DNA of 21,692 nt from JBBARC01 sp040400005 (GTDB taxonomy: Bacteria > Pseudomonadota > Alphaproteobacteria > Acetobacterales > Acetobacteraceae): positions 1 to 21,692 of the forward strand of contig JBBARC010000057.1 of the NCBI GenBank assembly GCA_040400005.1, in the 5' to 3' direction. Below are positions 1-8,492 of the stretch, one piece after another (position 1 is the first letter of the stretch; the number at the start of each line of letters is the position of its first letter). The notes beneath the pieces are model-generated. The model did no database searches. It saw nothing but the letters and a program-made list of their open reading frames with translations, and was not told where the DNA came from. The position numbers and the translations under genes were made by a program.

Positions 1-72
1 GACCACAGTCTCGACCACAGTCTCGACCACAGTCTCGACCACAGTCTCGACCACATTCTCGACCACATTCTC
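1..72. repeat. 12-bp tandem repeat, six units, running off the left edge
   Basis: Four identical copies of GACCACAGTCTC are followed by two copies of GACCACATTCTC (one base changed). The array starts at the first base of the window, so its full length is unknown. The unit is a multiple of three and has no stop in any of the six frames. In the frame of the following gene it would read Asp-His-Ser-Leu repeated, then Asp-His-Ile-Leu. It ends 21 bases before the ATG at 94, just in front of a ribosome binding site, so it is either a 5' untranslated microsatellite or an in-frame coding repeat of a longer protein. Confidence 0.95.
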
Positions 73-75
73 TCT

Positions 76-83
76 GGGGGGAG
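76..83 (+). promoter_or_regulatory. Ribosome binding site of the Gly-rich repeat protein
   Basis: GGGGGGAG lies 10 bases before the ATG at 94, immediately after the 12-bp repeats. It is the main argument for starting the protein at 94 rather than reading through the repeats. Confidence 0.5.
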
Positions 84-93
84 AAATTTAACC

Positions 94-3000
94 ATGGACG
101 TCACCATCACCGGCACAACCGGGATTGCCGGAAAAAACGGTTTGAAAGACGGCGCCAATGGGCTTCGCGGCAGCGCTGGCGGTGCGGCTGATGCCAGCAA
201 TCTCACCAGCACAGATCTGCTCAACACCGCTTTTGCCACGGGCGGCGCCGGCGGCGCTGGCGGCAATGGGGGCATGGTGAACACTGCCTTTAGCGGCATC
301 GCCGGTCGTGGCGCCGCCGGTGCGGCCGGTGGCAACGCCACGGCCACCGTTACCACCACCGCCACCCGCACACAGGCCTTTACCACCGCCGGCGCTGTGG
401 GCGGCGCGGGTGGAGCGGCTGGGGTGCAAGGTTACGGCATGGCTGGCGTGGCTAACGCCATCAACAGTGGAGTTGGTGGAACAGCGTCGGCCACCGCCAC
501 CACAACCACAACCCACGGTACGGCCGCGGCTGCCGCCAGTGCCACCGGCGGGGCTGGCGGCGCTGCCCCGGTCGGCGTTGGCGGCACCAATCATCGCGGC
601 GGCGCCGGCGGGCAAGCCAGCAACACCACGGCAAGCGCCACCGGTATCAGCAGTGCCGTGGCGAGTGTTACCCAAACTGGTGGTGCCGGCGGTGCGGCCA
701 CGGTCGGCACGGGCGGCGCCGGTGGTGCGTCAACCCTTACCGATGCGGTGCGCGGCATCACCCAAAATGGCAGTTTGACCCTGGCCGAAACCGCAACCGG
801 CGGCGCTGGCGGGCAAAGCCAGGGCGGTGTTTCCGGCGCCGGCGGTGCTGCCCGCGCCAGCCTGAGCCTTAACGATGCAACCGCCACCAGCCACAGCGCC
901 GTCATTGTCGCGACCGTCGCGGCGCAAGGCGGTAACGCTGGCATCGCTACCAGCCTCAATGGGGTGTCTGGCACCGGCGCCAATGGTGGCAGCGCCCGTG
1001 CCCAGGCCAACCTCACCTCATCGGGCGTCATGGCGCTCACTGCACAAGCAGTGGGCGGGGCTGGTGGCGGTGTGGGCTTGGGTGCCCAGGCCATCGGTGG
1101 CCAGGCCGGCAATGGCGGCAATGCCGATGCGGCGGCATCGGGCACGTCATCAGGGCTGCTGGCCCGTGCGAATAGTGGCAGCATTGCCGCCATTGCCATG
1201 GGCGGCGCAGGTGGTGCCGCCGATGGCACCGGGCACACCGGCGGAACTGGCGGCAGCGCCACTGCATCGGCCACCGGCACCAAATCCATTCACAGTATTG
1301 CAACCCTTACGGTGTCGGCCACCGCCACTGGCGGCGATGGCGGGCAAGGCACTAACGGCGCAGCCGGCGGCGCAGGTGCGGCCGTGTCGCTGGTTAACCT
1401 GGTCAGCGGCGCCACCAGCCATGGCAACCTCGTGCTTATTCAAAACGCCACCGGCGGTGCCGGCGGGCTTACCAGCACCGGCGGCAATGGTGGCGTTGCC
1501 GGTAATGCGACGTCGTCGCTTACCATCGATGACAGCCTTGGCGCTAACGCCAGCCTAACCCTCTCAACCCACGCCACCGGCGGGGTTGGCGGGTCGGCAG
1601 GAGCAGGATCAGGGGCTGGTGGCGGCAGCGCCAACAGCACGACCAGTGCAACCGGCGGTGCCAACGCGGTGGTTGCCAGCACGGCGACTGCCACTGGCCA
1701 AACCGGCGGCAATGGCACCACCGGCGGTGCGGGCGGCAACGCCACCGCTAATGCCAGCGCAACCGCCGGCGCGTCCACCGATGCCGCGGCACTCGCCACC
1801 GGCGGCGGTGGCGGCACACCCACGCAAAGCGGCCTCGGCAATGCAGGCCTTGCCGGCACCGCAACCGCCACCGCGCAAGCCACCTCCACCCACGCCGCCG
1901 CCATGGCCGGCGCCTATGTGCAAGGCGGCAATGGCAATACCGGCAGCGGCGCGGGCAGCAGCGCCAGCGGCGGCCAATCGGTCAGTGCCGCCCAAGCCAG
2001 CGCCAATGGCGCCACCGACTCAGCCGCCACCGCCCATGCCACCGGCGGCGCTGGTGGCAGCGGGTCGCTGGCCGCCAACGGTGGTGCGGGCGGATCGGCA
2101 ACCCTTGCCAATGCGGCCAGCGGGGTCACCCCCGGCGCTATGTTAAGCCTGGGCCAGTTCGCCATTGGCGGGGCCGGCGGTGCCAGCACCCATGTTGGTG
2201 TGGCCAGCCACGGGTTGGGCGGCCTGGGCGGCAACGCCGATAATAGTTTAATTTTCAACGACACCGCCAACGCCAGCCAAAGCAATGCTCTGATGATCAC
2301 CCTGCAAAGCATCGGAGGCACCGGTGGTAACGCCAATTTTGCCGGGGCCAATGGGGCGGGCGGCCATGCCACCGCCATCGCCACCATCACCGGCAGGCAC
2401 GATGTCTCCATCAATGCAACCGCCCAAGGTGGCGATAGCGGTGGGCGCGGGGCGTTAGGTGGCGCCGCAATGGTTAACCTTAACGGCACCGCGGCGGGCA
2501 ACATTGTGCTAGCAGGCACCGCCACTGGCGGGCCGGGTAGTGCGGCTAATCTCAATACCAAAACAGCAGGCACCGCCAGTGCCATCGGCCTCGCCACCGG
2601 TGCCACGGGCACTGATACCATGAGCGCAAATGCCAAACTCACCACAGGCTTGGTGACCCAGGCGACTGCCACGGCAATCTCAAGCGTTGCCGGTACCACG
2701 CTGGTCACGGCGGACTCCACTATTACGGGCAGTTTTACCGCCCTCACCACCACCGACGGCACCTACGCCAACATCGTCGGCACCCCCAGCGCCAGCGCCG
2801 CCGCGGCGCTGATCAAGGGCAACACCAAAACCATTGCAGCCCTTGGCACCACCGCCAGTTTTCTCGGTATTGGCCAGCTTGAAGGCGTTCATAGCGCCGG
2901 GGGCGCCGGGGGCGCCGGCACCACTCAAACCACCACCAGCGCCATTACCATCGCCATTACCCCTGCCTTGCTGGCCAGCCCGGGTCACCTCACCCTGGCT

Positions 3001-3354
3001 TTCATCGGCGGCCAGGATAGCGGTGCGGCGGCGATTACCGATGTGCACCTGACCGTGGCGCTGAATGCCACAACCGTCCTGGATCAGGATTTTACCAGCG
3101 CCGCCAGTGCGCTTACCTGGTTCACCGATAACCCCATCGACCTCGGCGCCATCACGGCGCTGGGCGCGAATGGCACCCTGATGGTGAGTTTAGGCGTCAG
3201 TTCAATCGACCCAAGCGCAAGCTTTGGCACCAGCCTGGTGATCGCCAATACCACCGGCGCCGCTACCAGGGCGGGCTTCCTATCGGCCGATATCGGGCAC
3301 GCCCACCGGGATAGCGGCTGGGCCGCCAGCCTACACGGGCTGCACGCTGGCTAA
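94..3354 (+). CDS. Large Gly/Ala/Thr-rich repeat protein (PGRS/adhesin-like), function unknown
   Basis: A 1086-residue protein of low complexity, dominated by Gly, Ala, Thr, Ser and Asn. I see no cysteine, and tryptophan only near the C-terminus. About 20 irregular repeats of roughly 35-45 residues carry a core of the type A-T/V/M-GG-A/V/D-GG, often with a second GGxGG a few residues later, over residues ~45-860. The last ~150 residues are less repetitive and may form a beta-rich end domain. The ATG at 94 has a GGGGGGAG ribosome site at 76-83. However, the frame is open back to base 1 and no signal peptide is visible, so the gene may begin outside the window. The repeat style resembles mycobacterial PE_PGRS and other bacterial beta-strand repeat proteins. 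I infer an extracellular or surface role, but no secretion signal or membrane anchor supports it directly. Its last 24 bases overlap the end of the convergent ThiE-like gene. Confidence 0.75.
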   Translation: MDVTITGTTGIAGKNGLKDGANGLRGSAGGAADASNLTSTDLLNTAFATGGAGGAGGNGGMVNTAFSGIAGRGAAGAAGGNATATVTTTATRTQAFTTAGAVGGAGGAAGVQGYGMAGVANAINSGVGGTASATATTTTTHGTAAAAASATGGAGGAAPVGVGGTNHRGGAGGQASNTTASATGISSAVASVTQTGGAGGAATVGTGGAGGASTLTDAVRGITQNGSLTLAETATGGAGGQSQGGVSGAGGAARASLSLNDATATSHSAVIVATVAAQGGNAGIATSLNGVSGTGANGGSARAQANLTSSGVMALTAQAVGGAGGGVGLGAQAIGGQAGNGGNADAAASGTSSGLLARANSGSIAAIAMGGAGGAADGTGHTGGTGGSATASATGTKSIHSIATLTVSATATGGDGGQGTNGAAGGAGAAVSLVNLVSGATSHGNLVLIQNATGGAGGLTSTGGNGGVAGNATSSLTIDDSLGANASLTLSTHATGGVGGSAGAGSGAGGGSANSTTSATGGANAVVASTATATGQTGGNGTTGGAGGNATANASATAGASTDAAALATGGGGGTPTQSGLGNAGLAGTATATAQATSTHAAAMAGAYVQGGNGNTGSGAGSSASGGQSVSAAQASANGATDSAATAHATGGAGGSGSLAANGGAGGSATLANAASGVTPGAMLSLGQFAIGGAGGASTHVGVASHGLGGLGGNADNSLIFNDTANASQSNALMITLQSIGGTGGNANFAGANGAGGHATAIATITGRHDVSINATAQGGDSGGRGALGGAAMVNLNGTAAGNIVLAGTATGGPGSAANLNTKTAGTASAIGLATGATGTDTMSANAKLTTGLVTQATATAISSVAGTTLVTADSTITGSFTALTTTDGTYANIVGTPSASAAAALIKGNTKTIAALGTTASFLGIGQLEGVHSAGGAGGAGTTQTTTSAITIAITPALLASPGHLTLAFIGGQDSGAAAITDVHLTVALNATTVLDQDFTSAASALTWFTDNPIDLGAITALGANGTLMVSLGVSSIDPSASFGTSLVIANTTGAATRAGFLSADIGHAHRDSGWAASLHGLHAG

Positions 3355-3939
3355 GCCGGCAAACGGACTGATCGCCGCAAGCCCACACGCAGCCCGCGGC
3401 AATCCGCGGTCAGCCCCGATGCCGCCCAGGGCCGCCACTGGCACGCGGGACCGCCGCGCAAGCGCCACCCAACCGCGCGGCCCCAAGGCGGGCGCGCCGG
3501 GGTGGCTTTGCGTCGGCCAAAGCGGCGATAAAAACACCAGATGCACACCCGCCCGCTTAGCCCGGCGCAGCTCGGCCAAATTATGCGCCGATGCGGTACA
3601 AAGGCCTTTGCCGGCCGCGTACACCCGGTCGTTGTCGGTGGCACGTAAATGCGCCCCCACCCCCAACCGCGCCGCCAATCGCCGATTACCCGCAATCACC
3701 AGCGCCACCCGCCGCGCCCGGCAGGCCCGCGCCACCCGTTCTGCAAACCCCGCACTGGGCGGATCACGCAGCACAACCCCACACAATCCCGGTGGCAGGC
3801 GGGCGATCACCGCGCACGGATCAGGCAGGCGCGCGGCATCGCTAAAAACCCACACCACCGGCAGGCGGGCAAAAACCCCGCCGCGGCGGCGGTTGCGTGC
3901 CTTGACCGCAAAGCCCGCGCGGATCACCTCTGCCGCCAT
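3331..3939 (-). CDS. ThiE/TenI-like thiamine phosphate synthase superfamily protein
   Basis: 202 residues if started at the ATG at 3939, close to the usual ThiE length of about 200-220. The sequence follows the TIM-barrel pattern of alphaproteobacterial ThiE-like proteins: an early strand (VVWVFSD), a central VHLVFLSPLWPTQSHPGAPALG phosphate-loop region written here as its key parts SP, PT, HPGAPALG, then PVAALGGIG near the end. ThiE joins the thiazole and pyrimidine phosphates in vitamin B1 synthesis. TenI relatives have other roles, and several canonical ThiE residues look degenerate, so the exact activity is open. A longer in-frame start at 4089 would run far into yggS and is unlikely. The gene starts head to head with yggS (shared CATG) and ends inside the 3' end of the Gly-rich gene. 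Confidence 0.75.
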   Translation of the reverse strand: MAAEVIRAGFAVKARNRRRGGVFARLPVVWVFSDAARLPDPCAVIARLPPGLCGVVLRDPPSAGFAERVARACRARRVALVIAGNRRLAARLGVGAHLRATDNDRVYAAGKGLCTASAHNLAELRRAKRAGVHLVFLSPLWPTQSHPGAPALGPRGWVALARRSRVPVAALGGIGADRGLPRAACGLAAISPFAGLASVQPV

Positions 3940-4645
3940 GCCCGCAGCACCCGCAAACCCTATTGCCACCACCACCGCCCCTGCCAGCCAAATCGCTGCC
4001 AAGCTTGCGGCCATTCGGGCCGTGATGGCCAGTGCAGCCCAGACCGCTGGGCGCGATCCGGCCAGCGTTACCCTGGTGGCGGTCTCCAAAACTGCGCCAC
4101 AAACCGCCGTGCTGGCCGCTCTTCACGCTGGCCAGTGCCAGTTTGGCGAAAACCGCGTGCAGGAGGCCGCCGAGAAATTTCCCGCCTTACGCACCGATTG
4201 GCCCGATCTGCACCTGCACCTGATCGGCCCCCTGCAAACCAACAAAGCCCTGGATGCGGTGCGCATTGCCGATGTGATCGAAACCCTCGATCGGCCCAAG
4301 CTTGCCGATGCCATTGCCCGCGCGGCCGACATCACCGGCCGCCTGCCCGGCTTGCTGATACAAATCAATATCGGCGACGAACCGCAAAAATCCGGTGTTG
4401 CCTGGCAAAATGCCGATGATTTTATCCGCACTAGCAAACAGCGCTTCGGCGCTAATCTGCGCGGTTTAATGGGCATCGCACCGCTGGGCGTTGATCCCGC
4501 GCCCTATTTTGCCCGCCTCGCCGCCACCGCCGCCACGCACGGCCTGGCTGATCTTTCGATCGGCATGTCGGGGGATTTTCCCGCCGCCATCGCTGCCGGT
4601 GCCACCCATGTGCGCATCGGTACTGCCATTTTTGGCGCCCGTTAA
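3938..4645 (+). CDS. yggS: YggS-family pyridoxal phosphate homeostasis protein
   Basis: A 235-residue protein of the YggS/PROSC/YBL036C family, which binds PLP without known catalysis and buffers PLP supply and amino-acid metabolism. The PLP lysine is Lys51 in LVAVSKTAP. It is followed by QFGENRVQE, a HLIGPLQTNK segment (usually HxIGxLQxNK), RGLMGIAP and the C-terminal GMSGDFPAAIAAGATHVRIGTAIFG, of which the MSGDF and R-GTAIFG parts are diagnostic. I chose the ATG at 3938 because the helix before Lys51 matches the family from there; the open frame extends further upstream but only antisense to thiE. No clear Shine-Dalgarno is visible. Its start codon shares two bases with the divergent ThiE-like start. 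Confidence 0.92.
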   Translation: MPAAPANPIATTTAPASQIAAKLAAIRAVMASAAQTAGRDPASVTLVAVSKTAPQTAVLAALHAGQCQFGENRVQEAAEKFPALRTDWPDLHLHLIGPLQTNKALDAVRIADVIETLDRPKLADAIARAADITGRLPGLLIQINIGDEPQKSGVAWQNADDFIRTSKQRFGANLRGLMGIAPLGVDPAPYFARLAATAATHGLADLSIGMSGDFPAAIAAGATHVRIGTAIFGAR

Positions 4646-4828
4646 TACACCACACAACACTCTGCCATGCAGCAGGACCATATCATGATGCTTGCGGATA
4701 AACTGACAGCGGCGTAATGCGGCGCGTCCTTCGGCACTGGCTTATAACGCCCTGCGCAAATCTCGCTTTTTCGCAATGTCCCTGATGCACGCGTCGCATC
4801 CCTGTGCCGCACCCAAAGGTTTACCCGC

Positions 4829-6721
4829 ATGACCTCCTCCCATGGCGCCGGCGATGCCGCGCGCCAGAAAATCACCATCCCGTCGCTGCTCGCGGTGCTG
4901 GGCATTGTCTATGGTGATATCGGCACCAGCCCGCTGTACGCCTTCAAAACCACCATCGCCCTATTCATGAGCCACGGTGTCAGCGATGAGGATATTTTGG
5001 GCTGCCTGTCGCTGATTTTTTGGGCGCTGGTGCTGATCGTCACGGTCAAATACGTCATGTTGATCATGCGCGCCGATAACAAAGGCGAGGGCGGAATTTT
5101 GGCGCTGATGGCGCTGGCGCACCGCGCTGCCGCCCATAAGCGCACCAAAGTGATCATCTCCATGGTCGGCATTATCGGCGCCTGTCTGTTCTTTGGGGAT
5201 GGGCTGATTACGCCTGCCATTTCCGTGCTCTCGGCGGTTGAAGGTTTAGAAATCTCGCTGCCGCAAGCCGGTGAAGTGGTGATCCCGGCGTCGGCGCTGA
5301 TCATCATCGCGCTGTTTGCCGTGCAATCACGCGGCACCGGCAAGGTCGGCATGGTGTTCGGCCCCATTATGGTGGTGTGGTTCGCCGCCATCGGCGTTTT
5401 GGGCGCGCGGTCGATCATTCAACACCCCGTGGTGTTGCAATCCGTGCTGCCGCAACACGCCGTGCTATTTTGTCTACACCATGGCTGGCACGCCTTCGTC
5501 GCTCTCGGCGCTGTGGTGCTGGCGGTGACCGGGGCGGAAGCCTTGTATGCTGACATGGGGCATTTCGGCCCGCGGCCGATCCGCCTAGCCTGGAGCTTTT
5601 TTGTCCTCCCCTGCCTGGTGCTTAATTATTTTGGCCAGGGCGCGCTGGTCATGGGTGATCGCACTGCCGCGGCTAACCCGTTTTATCTGCTGGTGCCGCA
5701 CAGCTTGCAATTACCCATGGTGGCCCTGGCCACCATGGCCACAGTTATCGCCAGCCAGGCGCTGATTTCAGGCGCCTACTCAATGGCGCGCCAGTGCATG
5801 CAGTTGGGCTTCCTGCCGCGCATGACGGTAAAACACACCAGTGAAGTGGAAAGCGGCCAGATTTTTGTGCCGCAAATCAACACCGCCCTGATGATCGGCG
5901 TGCTGGTGCTGGTGATGACCTTCCGCAGCAGCGATTCCCTGGCTTCGGCCTACGGTATCGCCGTCACCGGCACCTTTATCTGCACCTGCATCTTGGCAAC
6001 CATCGTATTCCGCCGCGAATTTCACTGGTCGCGGCCATTAGCACTCAGCGTGTTTGGCGGATTTTTCATCATCGACACCGTGTTCTTCGCCGCCAACGCC
6101 CTTAAAATCGTCGATGGCGGCTGGGTGCCGCTGGTGCTCGGCCTGGTACTGATGGCGGTGATGACCACCTGGAAACAAGGCCGCAACCTAATGTTCGCGC
6201 GCTGGAAGCAAGACAGCTTGCCGCTCGCATCATTTCTGGCGCGGCTGCCGCAATCACGCACCGTGCGGGTGCCCGGGCTTGCCGTGTTCCTTACCGGCAA
6301 CCCCGATTTTGTGCCGGCCGCCCTTTTGCACAACCTAAAACACAACAAAGTGCTGCACGAACGCGTGCTGTTTGTAACGGTCACCACGCTGGATGAACCC
6401 GAAGCCGGCAGCGCGCGGCGCATGGAGGTGAGCGAGCTCGCCCCCGGCATTCATCGCGTGCTGCTGCGCTACGGCTTTATGGAAAGCCCCAACGTGCCAC
6501 GCGCGCTAGAAGGGCTTGCCGCCCTTGGGGTTGCCTACGACCCCATGCAAACCAGCTATTTCCTCGGCCGCGAAGTGGTGGTGCGCGCCATGGCGCCAAA
6601 ACTATCACTGTGGCGCAGTTGGGTGTTTCTGTTCCTGGCGCGCAATTCGGTGCCCGCCACCGAGTTTTTCCGTATCCCGTCCGATCGCGTGGTCGAACTT
6701 GGCGTGCGCGTCGCTATCTAA
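4829..6721 (+). CDS. kup: KUP-family low-affinity potassium uptake transporter
   Basis: 630 residues, the normal size for Kup. The N-terminal signature GDIGTSPLYA is at residues 29-38, preceded by IPSLLAVLGIVY. FFGDGLITPAISVLSAVEG follows in the next membrane segments. About twelve hydrophobic segments span residues ~18-455, then a soluble C-terminal domain of ~170 residues carries the family's typical VFLTGNPDFVPAALLHNLKHNKVLHE stretch, recognisable from its FLT, P and HNLKHNKVLHE parts. It imports K+ (with protons) across the inner membrane. The ATG at 4829 has only a weak AAAGG in front. lolA follows 61 bases downstream on the same strand and could be co-transcribed. Confidence 0.95.
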   Translation: MTSSHGAGDAARQKITIPSLLAVLGIVYGDIGTSPLYAFKTTIALFMSHGVSDEDILGCLSLIFWALVLIVTVKYVMLIMRADNKGEGGILALMALAHRAAAHKRTKVIISMVGIIGACLFFGDGLITPAISVLSAVEGLEISLPQAGEVVIPASALIIIALFAVQSRGTGKVGMVFGPIMVVWFAAIGVLGARSIIQHPVVLQSVLPQHAVLFCLHHGWHAFVALGAVVLAVTGAEALYADMGHFGPRPIRLAWSFFVLPCLVLNYFGQGALVMGDRTAAANPFYLLVPHSLQLPMVALATMATVIASQALISGAYSMARQCMQLGFLPRMTVKHTSEVESGQIFVPQINTALMIGVLVLVMTFRSSDSLASAYGIAVTGTFICTCILATIVFRREFHWSRPLALSVFGGFFIIDTVFFAANALKIVDGGWVPLVLGLVLMAVMTTWKQGRNLMFARWKQDSLPLASFLARLPQSRTVRVPGLAVFLTGNPDFVPAALLHNLKHNKVLHERVLFVTVTTLDEPEAGSARRMEVSELAPGIHRVLLRYGFMESPNVPRALEGLAALGVAYDPMQTSYFLGREVVVRAMAPKLSLWRSWVFLFLARNSVPATEFFRIPSDRVVELGVRVAI

Positions 6722-6782
6722 ACGGTGAAGATTGCGACAGATATCGCAGCACCTGCTTTGCGTAAGCCGCGCAAGGTGCCAG

Positions 6783-7430
6783 ATGGTATTTATGATGCGC
6801 TCCACCTGGTTACTGGCCGCCCTTCTAATCCTCAGCGCCGTGCCGCACGCGCGAGCGCAAATGCACGCGGCCGTGCTGTCCGACACCGATCAGGCCGATG
6901 TCAGCCACATCGAAACCTACCTCGATAGCCTGAGCACGTTGAAGGCGCGCTTTCTGCAAACCGCTGAAACGGGCAAAACCGCGCAAGGCACAGCCTGGCT
7001 GCAACGCCCCGGCCGCATGCGCTTTGAATACGACAAACCCAGCCCCCTGCTACTGGTCGCCGGCCACGGCATTGTGGTGTTTCATGATGCGTCGCTCGAG
7101 CAAACTAGCAACATCCCGCTCAGCCAATCGCCCTTAGGCGTATTGCTGGGTGACCACGTGAAACTGCATGGCGATGTCACGGTCACCGATTTCCAACGGC
7201 TGCCTGGCCAATACACCCTCACCTTGGTACGCACCGCATCTCCCGGCGATGGCACGCTCACGCTGAACATCAACCAAACCCCGCTGCAGCTCACCGGTTG
7301 GTCGGTGGTCGATGCCCAAGGCCAGGAAACCCGCGTGCGCCTGTCACAAATCGCCCTCGGCGGCGATTTCCCCAGCAGCCTGTTCACTTATATTGACCCT
7401 AAGTTTTTTCAGCAGGGCAGTGATCAGTAG
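6783..7430 (+). CDS. lolA: LolA-type outer-membrane lipoprotein carrier protein
   Basis: 215 residues. LolA carries lipoproteins through the periplasm from LolCDE to the outer membrane. A signal peptide is clear (MRSTWLLAALLILSAVPHARA, hydrophobic core then Ala-x-Ala). The mature part has the family landmarks: STLKARFLQ, GTAWLQRPGRMRFEYDKP, LLLVAGHGIVVFHD, then SPLGVLLGD, and the late Leu-rich strands ending FTYIDPKFF. I start it at the ATG at 6783 because AAGG lies at 6773-6776 with a 6-base gap; ATGs at 6792 and 6795 also give a good signal peptide, and a TTG at 6732 gives an implausible extension. In many alphaproteobacteria this family is annotated as LolA or 'LolA-related', so specificity is not proven. 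Confidence 0.88.
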   Translation: MVFMMRSTWLLAALLILSAVPHARAQMHAAVLSDTDQADVSHIETYLDSLSTLKARFLQTAETGKTAQGTAWLQRPGRMRFEYDKPSPLLLVAGHGIVVFHDASLEQTSNIPLSQSPLGVLLGDHVKLHGDVTVTDFQRLPGQYTLTLVRTASPGDGTLTLNINQTPLQLTGWSVVDAQGQETRVRLSQIALGGDFPSSLFTYIDPKFFQQGSDQ

Positions 7431-7439
7431 GGGAAGAGT

Positions 7440-7564
7440 CTTCTTTTGACTTCCGAAAAAGAAGCAAAAAGACGTTTACTATGCTGGGCCTGGGGCTGCC
7501 ATGCCACCGCATCCGCCGAACCAGGATTATAGAAGTCTTTTGCTACTTTTCTTCAGAAAAGTAG
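7440..7564 (+). repeat. Palindrome-capped intergenic element, copy A
   Basis: A ~125-bp element starting 10 bases after the lolA stop. The right end is a perfect hairpin at 7543-7564 with 10-base arms CTACTTTTCT and AGAAAAGTAG. The left end (7440-7464) is a degenerate hairpin CTTCTTTT...AAAAGAAG. Inside these are inverted motifs GCAAAAAGAC and GTCTTTTGC and the conserved core GCTGGGCCTGGGGCTGCC. It aligns over its full length with the reverse complement of 17575-17698, and partly with that of 21571-21662. Confidence 0.9.
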
Positions 7565-7712
7565 ACCTTCCCTTCCTACACCGATGTGTTTTTGAGCCAC
7601 GTGGCACAATCCGTGCTTGCTTCGCCCTCGACACCTTAGCTTATGCTGCGGTTTCGTGACGGACGCAGGACATTCGTAATTTCGCCATAGATGGAGCGCA
7701 GAATACGGCATC
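7565..7712. other. Gap before the C26 gene, nothing recognised
   Basis: Remaining part of the lolA-C26 intergenic region. No tRNA, convincing promoter or terminator was seen. GGAG at ~7692-7695 is too far (17 bases) from the ATG at 7713 to be a normal ribosome site. Confidence 0.5.
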
Positions 7713-8489
7713 ATGAAGCCACTGATCGGGATTTCCTGCTGTACTAAAATCTTCGGGCCGTACCTGATGACCAATCACGCGGCCTCCGATTACTGCGTGC
7801 GCGCGGTGACTGATGTCGCCGAGGCCATCCCGGTGTTGTTGCCGGCGGTGGGTGCGCGCATGGATATCGAGCAGTTATTATCGCGGCTTGATGGATTATT
7901 GCTCACAGGTAGCCGATCGATGGTGTCGCCCTGCCATTATGGCGGCCCTGCACATGCCGAAGGCACCCCGGAAGACCCCGCCCGTGATGCGACAACCCTG
8001 CCGCTGATCCGTGCCGCCTTGGCCCGTGGCCTGCCGATTTTAGCGATTTGCCGCGGTTTGCAGGAACTTAACGTGGCCCTGGGCGGCACGCTACACCAAC
8101 GCCTGGCCGATCTGCCGGGGCGGCTAGATCATTCCACCCCGCTGGTCGAAAACGCCGAAATTCGCGTGGGAAAAGCCCACGCGGTGGCAATCAGCAGCAC
8201 CGGCCGCCTGCGAGTAATCGCCGGCCGCGGCGAGATTCCGGTCAATTCCCTGCACCACCAGGGCATCGACCGCGTCGCCCCCGGCCTGCGCGTGGAAGCG
8301 ATCGCCCCCGACGGCACCATCGAGGCCGTACACAGCGACACCGACCACGGCTTTGCCCTGGGCGTGCAATGGCACCCAGAATTCGATTTCCCCACCGACC
8401 AGGTATCGCGCAACATTTTCGGCGAATTCGGCGCCGCGGCCAGGGTGTGGATGGCGGCGCCTATGATGCAGAGGCTGGCGGCAGATTAA
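7713..8489 (+). CDS. Class-I glutamine-amidotransferase-like hydrolase (peptidase C26, PuuD-like)
   Basis: 258 residues, the expected size of gamma-glutamyl-GABA hydrolase/PuuD relatives, which cleave gamma-glutamyl amides in the cytoplasm (for example in putrescine breakdown). The nucleophile is Cys113 in ILAICRGLQELNVALGGTLHQ (nucleophile elbow CRG); the His-Glu pair is His221 and Glu223 in GVQWHPEF. VNSLHHQGID at ~178-186 is typical of the PuuD branch. No other putrescine genes are nearby, so the substrate is unknown. It may be monocistronic: a repeat element lies upstream and a giant inverted repeat starts 3 bases after its stop. Confidence 0.9.
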   Translation: MKPLIGISCCTKIFGPYLMTNHAASDYCVRAVTDVAEAIPVLLPAVGARMDIEQLLSRLDGLLLTGSRSMVSPCHYGGPAHAEGTPEDPARDATTLPLIRAALARGLPILAICRGLQELNVALGGTLHQRLADLPGRLDHSTPLVENAEIRVGKAHAVAISSTGRLRVIAGRGEIPVNSLHHQGIDRVAPGLRVEAIAPDGTIEAVHSDTDHGFALGVQWHPEFDFPTDQVSRNIFGEFGAAARVWMAAPMMQRLAAD

Positions 8490-8492
8490 GGG

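Noticed and set aside
1..72. CRISPR array
   Set aside because: The repeats are 12 bases, directly adjacent and without spacers.
88..1995. Long open frames antisense to and out of frame with the Gly-rich gene
   Set aside because: They consist of Pro/Ala/Arg- or Gly/Cys-rich shadows of the GC-rich repeat, with no family resemblance and no ribosome sites; the sense frame has coherent repeats.
4667..4717. 16-codon open frame upstream of kup (MQQDHIMM...)
   Set aside because: No ribosome site, no attenuator-like structure and no known leader peptide pattern.
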